Translations under genes and position numbers: made by a program | Shown here: piece by piece, positions 38,664 to 50,050 of the stretch | Numbering within the stretch: the stretch's first letter is position 1 | Layout of the letters: the number at the start of each line of letters is the position of its first letter | Assembly (NCBI GenBank): GCA_029204225.1 | Contig: MU832062.1 | Span: forward strand, 1 to 64,000 | Direction: 5' to 3' | Length of the DNA stretch: 64,000 nucleotides | Source: Diphasiastrum complanatum | Taxonomy: Eukaryota > Streptophyta > Lycopodiopsida > Lycopodiales > Lycopodiaceae | Notes under the pieces: model-generated | What the model saw: the letters and a program-made list of their open reading frames with translations, nothing else | What the model was told of the DNA's origin: nothing | Databases searched by the model: none

Positions 38664-39307
38664 TAATACATGAAATTTTTGTTTCACAAGTACTCTGCAT
38701 TTATTGACTGTTTGTAAACGACGTCATAATTGTAGAATAGCTCAAGAATGAATTTTTTATTTATCTCTCCATCTCCAGATCACCTTGTAGAGAGTTTAGG
38801 ATATCTGTGTATATACAAATTTTTGAGAGATCCATGTCATTTCAAAGTTGATTCCTGTATATAATGGAGAAATTGCTCCTGGAGTCAACCATAGAAAAAG
38901 TGTGAAAATTTGGTCCAACGTGCTTCAATCAACTGTTCCAACCGAGCGCTCCAGCAAATGTTCTACCTGAGTGCCACGACCAAGTGCTCTCACAGAGTTC
39001 TACAATCACCTCGACTTCTGCCGAATCTCTTGATCGAGTTTCAACAACATCCTTCAACCAAGGGATTCCCGCTGAAGCAATTACCCAAAGACTCAACCGA
39101 AGACATCAAGCGACAGAATAGTCGCATGAGTCCTTCATTCAATGAAAGTCCAATTTGGCTACTATCGAAGATCTAGAGCTAGCAACTGCAAGTTCCTATG
39201 TCACCAAATATGCAACAGTGAGATAATGTTCATGAAGAGGAAGTCAGATTCAGACCAGATGAGTAGGACCAGACGAACATCACCTGCCACTTCCTCCAAA
39301 CAGCTAT
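38664..39307. other. Spacer after Copia B
   Basis: An open frame at 38910-39176 has no recognisable domain. It leads directly into the TGTCATGCCC LTR start at 39308 and may be eroded internal sequence of a family D element. Confidence 0.3.
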
Positions 39308-39724
39308 TGTCATGCCCACGACTGGTCTCGGGTAGCATGTCCATGCTAGGGATCAATTGACCAATAGCCCATAAGTTAATTGTGACTATAAGGGAAGTGG
39401 GACCCTTATGTGCATAAGGTCAAAATAATGGTTTTAGGCCTAAACTCATGATGGTGGATTTGTATGGGTCTATCAGTGAGTCATTGCCCAAATAAACATA
39501 GCCAATTTGGTAAGATGGCCACTCATTACCAAAATTCCACTATCATGTTTATTGACTGATAGACCCATACAAATCCACCATCATGAGTTTAGGCCTACAA
39601 CCATTAATTATGACCTTATGCACATAAGACCCCAATTCCCTTATAGTCACAATTAACTTACGAGTTGTTGGTCTACTGATCCCTAGCATGGACACGCTAC
39701 TCAAGACCAATTGTGGACATGACA
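39308..39724. repeat. Head-to-head pair of family D LTR ends (long inverted repeat)
   Basis: 39308-39484 (starting TGTCATGCCCACGACTGG) and 39556-39724 (ending with its complement) are about 170-bp arms around a loop of about 70 bp. Each is the first part of the family D LTR, whose longer copy is at 40455-41003. The pair can form a cruciform or long hairpin if transcribed. Confidence 0.8.
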
Positions 39725-40454
39725 TTATTCTCCCCTTATTCAAGTTCTATGCTCAAAACTTAAAGCTAGGGAAGTTCTTCCTTAAGCTCCCTTCCTACTA
39801 CCACGAATTATCATCATTTGTGCGGTTGGCTGGAGGTCGGGGTTAATTAAAAAGCTTTTTTCACTATTTTTAGTGTTTTCCATCTTAGGCTTTAGGGCCG
39901 TTTGGCCGTGCGTGCTCTTTTTGCGAAGTGGCACCTTGGCCAAAAAAGTGCAAAAACTGCTAGACATAGATGTCCAATTCTTAGTTGCCCATTTTGCAGT
40001 TAATAACGCGAATATATGACTCAAAATCTTTTATTGTGATGAAAGCCTTACGGAATTCCCGCAGGAATTCAGCCTAAATCACGGTTTCCCAGGTAGTTCC
40101 CTCCACCACAAGGAGGCCTTTTCCTAAAGAAATAATAAAACTAAAAATAACCACTTTTCCTCTGGGACGTTATGCAAGCCAAAATAGCTTGATTAACGAT
40201 TTACCCAGTCATCAACAACTTTGGGGCATTTTAAACTTTTGATCGCCGGAAAAAAAATTCCGGTTGGTAGCCCAAATTGTTTTTGAATTAATGATACAAG
40301 AACTAAACGATTGAGAAATCATATAGTTACCAAGCATCTGATTCTATGGAAAAGTCGCATAGGCGATGATAATTCGTGGTAAAGGAAGGGAGCTTAAGGA
40401 AGAACTTCCCTAGCTTTAAGTTCTAAGGATAGAATTTGAATAAGGGGGGAAGAA
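39725..40454. other. Inverted pair of family D 3' internal ends with a spacer
   Basis: 39725-39810 is the reverse complement of about 40368-40454; both carry the purine tract and the last internal bases before an LTR (AAGGGGGGAAGAA at 40442-40454). The intervening 39970-40260 resembles the older repeat split by the young Copia at 17500-17739 and 23610-23700. Two element ends thus face each other. Confidence 0.6.
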
Positions 40455-41003
40455 TGTCATGCCCACGACTGGTCTCGGGTAGCGTGTCCACGCTAGGGAT
40501 TAGTAGACCAACAGCCCATAATTAACTATAAGTTAATTGTGACTATTAGAGAATTGAGGCCCTTATGTGCATAAGGTCATAATTAATGGTTGTAGGCCTA
40601 AACTCATGATGGTGGATTTATACGGGTCTATCAGTGAGTCAGTGGGGAATTGGATGACATGGCCTAGATAGGCTGCAGAAGTGTTCAATGAGGTGTCACA
40701 GTGCAGTACTAGTGGTGCATGGGCCTTGGAGGGTATAAGTATAGCTATTGGGCTTCACTAGTGTATCTTTGATTGTGAGACTAGTAACCGTATTGGGCTC
40801 TCACTAGTGTATCTTTGATTGTGAGACTAGTACCCGTATGCTGCTGGTGTGATGCCTCATTCCTCTTTGATATTGATCCATAGCTTGGGGGCTAGATCCA
40901 TTCGATCTAAGATTGGTTGGGTTGGTTTGTCCACCATCTGTTTCTCTTGTGTTGCTTGTTATTGGCATGCTTAGAATAGTATCATGTGTGTAGGACTTTA
41001 TAG
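40455..41003 (+). mobile_element. Family D LTR, longest copy
   Basis: Starts TGTCATGCCCACGACTGGTC right after a polypurine tract, so it is a 3' LTR in plus orientation. It ends near GGACTTTATA. It contains a tandem 45-bp doublet at 40751-40840 (CACTAGTGTATCTTTGATTG in each). Fossil; the rest of the element is not adjacent. Confidence 0.7.
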
Positions 41004-43575
41004 CTATAGCTGATGGATACTCAGCAGCCACAATCACCACAAGTGCAATCACCTGCTGCTAGCAGATCCAGGTCCCAATCACCCATCGGGACATTACAAC
41101 TACTAATATCATCCCCTCAATCCAACAAATAGTTGATTCTGTGGTAGCATTCCAACAACCACATTAGGCCACAGATTCAGGGGAGGGAGAAAGAGAGCTG
41201 CTTGTAACCACACAAGCAAAAGACACACTTGCAGTTGATCCCACTAAAGAAGACAAAGGCTAAGAAGACAGATGGGCAATCCAAAAGAACTCAATCAGGA
41301 AGAGCACCCTAGTCATAAACCTCGGGTTTTGAGCACCAAGGAGATGAAAATCCTTAAGGGAAATTACAAGAATTGGGAAATCACTCTTCTCCTTCAACCA
41401 CTCCTTCATCCACACCATCCACATTCCCGCCATCTAGTTCTCTTGCCACAACACATGTATCTATTTCCATGTCTGTTATATCATCCACACCATCTATTAC
41501 AACTTCCATCATCAGAATACCACCACCACCACCACCTTACCTTACATTTTTCTATTATTCCACCATCACACCATTCATCTCTTTTCAAACCCTGGTAGTC
41601 TTACCGAGGTAGCTAAAGGTCATTACAGTGTTTTGTGGAAACCAACTACCACCTATATTGGTTGGTTAGCCAGAAAGAATATTTAAGAAAGCAGGTGAAA
41701 CTGCAAGAAAAGATAATAAAAACTAAAACAGAAAAGAATCAAAGAGATCCAGCTGAAAAGGACAATAAAGGAAAGATCGAGAAACAGACAAAATCTTGGC
41801 CAAGTCTCAACAAATGATGGATCAAAAGAAAAAATGAAGATGACACCTGTAGGTCATAGTGAGCTCCACACCAAGTAATTGGTGATCAAAGCTCGACACT
41901 GCTAAGGTCTTAGGTTGCAACTGTAATATTGTCAGTTCCTTCACCTTCTCACCAAACCCCTCATCATGTTTCCCTACCATCCATCATCAACCTATTTGTC
42001 CAAATTTGTTTCTACCACCAATTTCATAACCCTTTGAAGACTGATAACCCAAGGTTTGTGCAATCTACCAATTGAAGGTTCTCCTCTTCTCGTCGAGACA
42101 AGAATCTCAATTAGACTGAGACTTTGATTGGGAGAAAAATTGAGGAAACATCCAAAAGCAGAAAGGAGAATACAAAGAGTGCCAAGGCAATCGATGAATA
42201 TGTGGCAAGACTTACGAGAAAATTGTTCGAGAAATCCAAGGAAAAGATCCAAAGGCAATTTTCAGAGGACAATATACTCAAATGATAGAGACCTGGAATA
42301 CAAACAAGTTTATACCAGTGATTAGGCCTTATCTGGGATCTATTCTGTTGGGCATAAAAACGAGATTCATCACATTCAAAGATAGGCTACAAGAAGTCTC
42401 TTGACAAAAAGAAAGCCAAAAAAGACAAAGGAAATCTTGAAAATCCATTGTAAATGTTAAAGTTGTTGCTGAGAAGTGCAACGATATTGACAAATAAGTT
42501 CTTGGTTTTACACAAACAAATGTTGATTTATGTCTTTCTAAGAATCAAGCGTCAAAGCTGAGGCATTGTAGTGGGACCTGCAACAGTATAGGGGGAGGAT
42601 AATATTAGCTGATGCCATGGCCCTGACGTGTCGATGAAGTGCCTCATCACCCAAAAAGAGCTTCTAGCAGAGATGAAGTTGAGAGCCGAGTTTGAGAGCA
42701 CAAGAATTATTAGTGCTAGGCTAAAATGTACAGTTGTGAGCCCCATGGTAATTCCCTAAAGATGGATAGCCATGTGGGAGCTAGCGATTTAGACTCTCTC
42801 AACTTGAGTTATGTTTTTTAATAAAGAGGCCTCCTATTATCAAGTAAGAGGTAGAACCCAAATCTTTATAGATTGGGGTTCACTCAGCTGTAAGAGGTGG
42901 AATCCAAAATATGATAAAATTGGGTTCACCAGCTCGTGGGTATAGATAGAAGCCTCATCCACGAGTTCCATAGCATGTGTTGTGTATTGTAATGCTGCTA
43001 AAATGTTTAATGAACATCCTTCAAACTGCATTCCCTTCCATGCTCCATCTTCATGCATTTAGTTTGGGTACTGATGTATGAGTGTGATTGTTGTTGATTT
43101 CTTCTTTTAAGGATTGGTTTGGGTTTAAAATCAAGTAGATGTGTAGGACTTGGAGACTGATCCACCATTCAACTCAATTTTAATGTTTTTCGGTTTTTGG
43201 CTCCCTGAGGAGTTCTTCTTACAATTGTTGAGTGATAGTTATAATAAGGACTTTGTAGGATTCTCATTATTTCAGTTTTGATGTTGTGTTGTTGATTCTG
43301 TGATTTCAATAGGAGTAGATTCAGTCTAATTCTCTGTTTTTTGTGTAGATTAGATTAGCAATAATCTACAGATTTTAAGAACAAAGAAAGAATTGAAACA
43401 ATTTGTAGAACCATAGAAAATGAGTTCCTGACAGATCCTATATCTAAGATGAGCTACCATTGCCAATCAAGGATTGAAATCAGGTTGTAGGTGTGTCATA
43501 TTGACAAGCGGGACACACTACCATTATACTACTGAATAGAAGCGTGACTGAGCCCATTGCCTAATAGATTTGTAG
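41004..43575. other. Long stretch without recognisable gene
   Basis: Short plus-strand frames (41272-41598, 41635-41817, 42128-42325) have no known domains; 41380-41590 is a CCA/TCA-rich low-complexity stretch. A loose 45-bp tandem pair lies at 42847-42940 (AAGAGGT.GAA.CCAAA in each copy). It may be a decayed element, but I see no LTR, reverse transcriptase or transposase motif. Confidence 0.3.
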
Positions 43576-44761
43576 TCACGTGATTCCTGGCCATGATGAA
43601 ACTCTGTCAGATAGAGAATAAGCGCTAACATCGAGTAGTTGGCCCGTTGAGAAGCATGTTTTGTGCCAAACGGAATCTGTAAACAATGAAAGATTTTGAA
43701 CAAACATTAAAAAGAGATTCTTCAGCAAGCAATTCAATATTTTTGTCATAAAATAAAACATGACTGACATAAATATGTTCATAGGGTCTAGAATCGGATC
43801 AGTCGATATCAATGCCACATTCATCATGTTGAATGGGAAGGTGATAGGCGTATCTAAAGTACAATCAACCATAGGAATGTCGCTCAACTTTGAATTGTTA
43901 TCTCCTTGACACATGGAGCAGTTACCAATGGTGGTTTTGGTCTTGCTGAACAATCCTTGTAACAATGTCCATAACCGCATTCCCGACAAAATGGAGTAAA
44001 CTTTTCTTTATTTGGACATTAAGCAATTTTGTGATTTTCACCACATCAAAGCATCCAAGTAGTGCTCTAGCCCACTCTCTAGACTGTTGTTGTTGTGTAG
44101 CAGAATATATAGTGTATTGCTCTAAAGAACCAATATCTTTTTCAGTATTGTAATTCCATTGGTCATTACCAACCAAAGATTCTGGTTCCATCATATTTGC
44201 AGAAGTAGCATGTTGTACTGGAGGAGCTAGCAAAGCTAATCCAAGGCCATGGGCCTTACCTTCAGGTCCCTTCCAATTTGGATTATCTCTATATTGGAAT
44301 TTAGCATATCTTTGTTGAATAACCCGAGGATGAAACGAACAAAAAATTATGTCATGTCCAGAAGAATTGCATAGATGACAATAGGTATCCATCATACGTC
44401 GTTTCATCATTGTGAACACTTGTTTATGGTTTGCATTATGCTCTTTCAATGCTTTCAACTTTGCATCGAACTAGAATTGCATCTTCTCTAACTGCATTTG
44501 CTGCTTCTGGCCAAGCTTTTCAAATTCATCCATCACAAACTCGGCTGTTGCATTGATGTTTATAGATGCAATAGTTGTGGATGTTGTAGTCGTTTGTTTA
44601 GCTATATATGACAGCATGCTAACTTTTGGTTCATCATCTGAATCTTCATCCTCTTCGCGTATTGCATCATCCATTGCATTTTGTAATGACGTACAATCAG
44701 CTCGTCGTTTAAGTTCCCAGCTAATCCCCTTAGGTAGAACTGCTAAGAACCACATAATCAT
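43576..44761 (-). mobile_element. Gag fragment of an LTR element (element E)
   Basis: Minus-strand frames with LPKGISWELKRRADCTS then NAMDDAIREEDEDSDDE near 44750-44630, and a CCHC-like YCHLCNSSGHDIIFC near 44390-44340. They resemble the gag pieces at 29243-30015 and 61534-61870. A minus-strand primer site at 46549-46560 and an LTR edge at 46563 could be its 5' end. Broken in several places; no pol is seen. Confidence 0.6.
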
Positions 44762-46259
44762 AATGTCATTATTAATTAGTTCAGAATCACACTCTGATCA
44801 GAGATGCTTGACCATTCAATGTAATCTCACACCCTTTCTCTCTTTCCCATATTAATTTTATATAAAAGTCAACGATCTTCCAATGACTTTCTGTGATCAA
44901 ATCTGTTAAACTTTATCACTATGCACCAATTCATATTTGTGCACGTTTTATGAATCTTGAGCATTTCTCAACCGTCGCCATGGTAAGTTTGCTGGCATGA
45001 GTCTCACAATGACAGAAATTTGCTGCATATATACAAAACTCCAACAGGCTTGCTCATATAATGCTCAATAGATTTTCATGGTCGCAAAGTGAGTTCTAAA
45101 TGCTCAGCCCACCTTTTGATCCATCTCAGCGCCAGTAAGACACTAAATGGTTCGACACCCTCCCTACGCCGAGAAAGAAACACGTATGCCACCACTCCCT
45201 TAACACTGAATTAACCTCAGTCCTTGTCATCAATCGACATAATTAAAGGTAATTTAAAATCATTAATGATCACCGTCGCAACAGTCCCTTCAGCAGACTT
45301 TTTCGAATGGAATAAACCAACTTACTTTAGCTAATATTTTCCACACAACCGAACATTCATTAATTCAAAAATCTGTTTTAATAAACTGCAATCTTATAGT
45401 GTCGGGACGTTGCAAAGTTGTAGCACCTCAATGTTCTGGCACCGCAACGTTATGGCACCGCAACGCTATGGGACCGCACCACCATGGCATCACATCGCCA
45501 TGGGACTGCATCACCATAGCATCGCATCGCCATGGCATTGCAATAGCACCGCATATACAATTTAATCCTTCGTTCACCACCATCTGCTGGCTGCAAAAAG
45601 TACCCCATACAGTATGAATGCTCCCACAAGAAACCACAACAACATGTTGACACCGAACATCTGGCAATCCCTGTTCCAGATTCCAAATTTCTGCATCTCC
45701 AGTCGTTCTCTCTGTTGCCTAACTATCATCTGGTGTTGTCTATGCCACAACAATTCTCATGAGTTTACGGGATCGCCAAATTCTCCCCTCGATCATTGCC
45801 CATTCTTCTTGATGTGGATGGCATCATCGTCTCCTTGGTACCTTGCTCAGCCATATTTCTGTAGTAAAATTAACAATATCCCGTAATCCAATTACCGTCA
45901 CTATAATAACATTGCCTTAACTTCTCGCGATATGCAACAACATCCCACAAGATATGAATCCTAATTAAAATAAAACTCAACAACTCCAAAAAACTAGTGA
46001 CTAACCCGTGTTTCTTGTTTTTTTTTCCCATGATGCAATAACCACACGTGCTACATTATGGTACACACCACCATACAAAGATTCCTTTTCCTGGCTGCCA
46101 TCATGGTTCTCCAAGCTTATGCTGGTTGAATGTGATGCCCGCCTTTATGATATCAAATAAGGAGTAAATTACTCCTCGATTAACATCGGCTGCAAAAATT
46201 CATGCCATGATCCCCCCTTTTCTAATACCTGCTTTGCTGCAAATTAGTCACAAAATCTT
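44762..46259. other. Spacer with only the minisatellite recognisable
   Basis: Apart from the minisatellite at 45410-45555, no gene or repeat motif is seen. By position it could be the long leader of element E. Confidence 0.3.
45410..45555. repeat. Minisatellite, about 15-bp units (GCATCGCCATGGCA type)
   Basis: About nine imperfect units such as GCACCGCAACGCTATGG and GCATCGCATCGCCATGG. It generates open frames on both strands (His/Gly-rich or Met/Trp-rich), which are artefacts. Confidence 0.8.
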
Positions 46260-46540
46260 GACCTAGAAAAGCAATATTGGATCCCACAATCAAGATCAAT
46301 AAAAAGCATTGATTAAACATTGAATTTTGACCCCACATGTGTGTGGTACAAACTTCAGTACAACCTATTATCAGAGATTAAGTGAAATCAAGTTTAGATA
46401 TCAAATCATTCACAAAAACTCCAAACAAAATGTGTAGAAACCTCAAGATTGCCAATGTGCTCCAAAAATTATATCTCCTTACTATGGAATGATGGATTGT
46501 ATGTACTATAGGGCTCTTCTCTATTGGGTTCTGTAGGTGT
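46260..46540 (-). mobile_element. Diverged LTR remnant related to Copia family A
   Basis: GCATTGATTAAACATTGA, then CACATGTGTG, then CTCCAAAAATTATATCTC and ACTATGGAATGATGG follow the order of the reverse-complemented family A LTR. Very old and without clear ends. Confidence 0.45.
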
Positions 46541-46548
46541 GCTTGTTA

Positions 46549-47282
46549 GCTCTGATACCACCTGTTGGGGGTCATATGTTAGCATTTGAGAAAATAATTT
46601 ATTAGCTCTGATTGATGAATATGGAATCCAAACAAGAGACAACACAATGTTAAATTATAATAGGATCTACATAAACTGTTGATTCAAACTATTTCTTAGA
46701 TCAGAGGAATATTTTTGTAGGTGTTTGAGGCAACCATGAAGGCAACGATATAATTAGGCATCTATGACAACCATGCTACCTTCAGGTTAGATATTCTAAA
46801 TGAGTCATGGGAACGAGTATCAGTAATAGAGAAAGAAATTATCGGAAAGCACTTATCAGTGCAAACACACATAAAGAAATTAGAGAATCTATATATTAAC
46901 CTGTTGTAATAACACCAATCAGATCACAATCATGTGTCTGAGAATGGTTCACATTAGTAGTGCACTATGTGTTGTGATCCTATTCTGATGGTTATAGATT
47001 GAATAATATCTCTACTTATTGAATTACTTTCACTCTCTCTAATGATCTCTAATTTTGTGGAATTAGATACTCTGATACAATGGAGTTCACGGAGGAACTA
47101 TGATTCACGCTTCCGCTATTTGATTGACTTTGATTCATCTATGGTGGATATTTCATCATTCTATCTGTTTATGTTATTGTATATATAAATACATCAATTG
47201 TGGTGGTCGTGGAGATTACAACTGTACCGTTTAGTGTAAACTATGTAAGTAATAGTCGTGAAGTGGTGCAATAAATGCATAA
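46549..47282 (-). mobile_element. Primer site and LTR edge of a minus-strand element
   Basis: GCTCTGATACCA (46549-46560) is the complement of the initiator-Met primer site. Two bases later TGTTGGGGGTC (46563) looks like the end of an inverted LTR. The far end of this LTR is not clear; it would lie somewhere before 47283. It is probably the 5' end of element E or another lost element. Confidence 0.5.
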
Positions 47283-48510
47283 TGTGAAAGATTTCAGATC
47301 CTTAAGATCCAATCTACTTGAATGATATTTGGTTAGAAAGAGAAATACACTACCAATTTCACCAATGTAGAAAAATCAGCGTCTACACAATTTGAGATGC
47401 AAACACTAATAGAACTTGATCAAACTTGAATGAAATGATTATGTACTGTTGCTGTCCATACAAAACCAGCAAGCTACTGTATTTCACACGTGTGGATCCA
47501 AAAATAGCAAATATAGATCATTCTACACATAGAATTGCAAGCAATCACCAAGATAGTGCACCAATGGATAGTAGAACCCAAGAGAACCATGTATAAGCAT
47601 GAAATGAGATAGATAAGAGAGAAGATGACTCTCTCCATGAGTTACATCCTTTTATAGCAGGTTCAAACCCTATTTGGCCACTTGGCTTTCCCACCAAAAT
47701 GCTAACCCTACCAATTTTGGGTCTAGATTCAATGTACCCAACTTATTCAAATTTAATCTACTCAAACTCGCATTCTATCTTTCCCACACTTTCAAAAAGT
47801 GTTTATTCAAATGAAATTTAGACTAATGGACTTTGAAAAGTCAACCTCCAAGTCTAAAACAAGTTTTGGCCTCAATATGCCAAATATGAAAATATTGCAA
47901 AATGTGATGAAACTAGTTGAATCTTTCACACTCCCTCTTCAACTAGTTTTAGCATAGACTTTGATAATACTCCAAGTGAAGTCCTATGCTTCATGAACAA
48001 GTCTTTTTCCCAATGATTTGGTGAAGATATCAGCTACACATTCCCTTGAAGACACATGTTGAAGCTCCACCTCCTTTGCAATGACTCGCTCCCTCACAAA
48101 ATGATATTGTATCTCAATATGCTTGCTCCTCGCATGAAAGATAGGATTGGATGCCATTCTTTGGGCTGATTGATTGTCACAAAAGATGATTGGGCTCTCT
48201 GAAAAATCCAGCAAGTGAAGATCCTTGATCATCCTCTTGATCCATACCATCTCCTTTGTGCAATGTATAAGAGCTTTGTACTCGGCCTCACTAGATGACA
48301 ATGAGATAGTGGCTTGTTTCTTTGACATCCATGATATAGCTCCATCACCTATGAAAATACAATAAGAACTAATGGATTTCCTATCCATTATATCTCTAGC
48401 ATAGTCCGAATCTGAAAATCCAAAAAGATTAGGTGATGATCCCTCATACAATATGCCAAAATCTCGAGTTCCAATGATGTACCTCAAAACTCGCTTTCCT
48501 AGCTTCCAAT
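47283..48510 (-). mobile_element. Copia remnant: 3' LTR plus RNase H end of pol
   Basis: An LTR of 648 bp (47283-47930) with matching ends TGTGAAAGATT...AATCTTTCACA. Next to it on the internal side is a purine tract (GAAGAGGGAG on the minus strand), and from 47984 to about 48490 a minus-strand RNase H/pol end: GFSDSDYA, SLSSSEAEYKAL, CDNQSAQ, HARSKHIEIQYHFVRE. This motif order is typical of Copia. The rest of the element is missing beyond about 48510. The LTR sequence differs from families A and B. A fossil. Confidence 0.88.
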
Positions 48511-48944
48511 GCTCCTAGCATAGTTTTTGCCAATAGAACTTTGATCCATCATAAGAATGATCTCCTTCCTAGGAATATATCTCCTTTCAAGGATCATGTA
48601 ATTCTCAAAATAGAAACAACCATAATTGATATAGAGAATAGTGTCCACTTGGGATGCTTCGCTATTTCTTACATCAATTTTACATGTAAAAATGTGACTA
48701 GAACATGAAGAATCAAATAGAATGTAAATGAAATGATTCCACCATGCTTCCAACTCTGAACTCTCTGGAAAAATACAGCAAACAAACAATAAATGTGAGT
48801 GATAAACTTTTGCTTGCATGTCTCCTCCTCCTTTGTCCTTTGTTGCCTTGTATCCACCATGATACTCCATGAATGAGCCTCCATCTTCATCTTGCCACAA
48901 GAAACCATCAAACCTTGGAAATCCATGAGTAGGTGAGTACATTA
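48511..48944. other. Spacer between Copia remnant and SET-domain frame
   Basis: A minus-strand open frame of 155 codons (48499-48966) overlaps this stretch but has no recognisable motif and is probably antisense noise. It may contain the promoter side of the SET-domain frame. Confidence 0.3.
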
Positions 48945-49085
48945 ATGATGATTCTATCCATCTCACAACACCTCACACAAATTCTACTATGGATTCTATT
49001 CATTCCACGATATCACCACACATCGATTCTATCCATCCCACGACACCTCACATCGATTCTATCCATCCCACATCACCTCACATAC
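48945..49085 (+). repeat. 30-bp tandem repeat coding for DSIHPTTPHI
   Basis: Four to five units of about 30 bp (GATTCTATCCATCCCACGAC then ACCTCACATC). The last three, inside the frame from 48989, give DSIHSTISPHI, DSIHPTTPHI and DSIHPTSPHI. The period is a multiple of three from the second unit on. Confidence 0.85.
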
Positions 49086-49885
49086 CTTGTGTAGAATCTC
49101 CTCTTCTTCCTATCCCATCTAGATTTACTCCATTAAAAAAAAGAACACGACTTGGATGCATTTTGACAAGATTTGAAAATGAACAACCAAATTTATGTAT
49201 TGTTGACTTATCCAAGAATGTTTTAAATTCATTGACTGGGTCTCCCCTTCCTCCCTACCTAGATGCATTGGTTAAGCCCTTTGATAGAAAGAAATATTCA
49301 TGTTGGCCTGATAGAGTACCACTACCATTATGTGGAACATCATTTTCATATTGGGGTCATATGTACATGATCAAGCCAAGTGAGCACTTTCCTAATGCGG
49401 GATTGGGTTTATTTTCTTTGACTAGCATTGATGTCCCCTTGAATAGTGTTGTCACATTAATGCCTTATGCAGGACCTCAATACAATTGGCGTGATTGGCA
49501 TGCTCTATGTCGTCACCAATGGAGAATATAGGTTTATGGCTTGAATGCCAATGCTTGTTCTTTGGAAGAGCTACATGTGCAAGGAGAGAATGTTTTGAAA
49601 TCACATCGTATGTACATTGATGGGCGTCTAGAAAAATATGGCAATATTGCTGCATATATAAATAATTCCATTGGGCACCCTTCATTAACTAATTGTGATT
49701 TCGAGGAATGCACCAATGGAAAGGAAGAATACTTTTCTAGGAACTCAAAACGTACATACGTAATGGTATGTGCGATAAGGCCCATTGAATGTGGTGAAGA
49801 GCTATTCATCATATATAGCTTCAATTGCCCTCTTCCAAGATGTGTACAAAAGGCTTTGAGCCAAACTCAAGCATGTACCTTGTGA
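48989..49885 (+). pseudogene. SET-domain protein (methyltransferase-like), one in-frame stop
   Basis: An intron-free frame of about 298 codons interrupted once by TAG at 49529-49531. The N-terminus is a DSIHPTTPHI repeat. The SET fold starts near HFPNAGLGLFSLTSI (the GxG AdoMet-binding region) and continues with NSVVTLMPYAG. After the stop come YGNIAAYINNSIGHPS and LTNCDFEE, matching the RFINHSCxPNC motif in form, then CGEELFIIYSFN, matching ELxxDY. Several usual catalytic residues are replaced (INNSIGHPS for INHSCxPN), so lysine methylation is doubtful. It lies 166 bp upstream of the TNP2 N-half on the same strand, so it may be cargo of that CACTA element or a host gene next to it. Confidence 0.6.
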
Positions 49886-50050
49886 ATATCAAAATACATT
49901 TTATCTATTTAGTGAGAGCAAGTTATGTTGAATGTGAATTAATTGTTTTTTTTATATTTCATATTGCATGCCTTAATTTAAGATATGGTGTTTGATTTGC
50001 ATGTCTTAATTTTAGTTTTAATTTTCATGAATGACAATCTTATATGTTAA

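Noticed and set aside
45399-45686. His/Gly- and Met/Trp-rich frames
   Set aside because: Both come from the 15-bp minisatellite.
48499-48966. 155-codon minus-strand frame next to the Copia remnant
   Set aside because: No pol motif or other domain, and it overlaps the tandem repeat that belongs to the SET-domain frame on the other strand.
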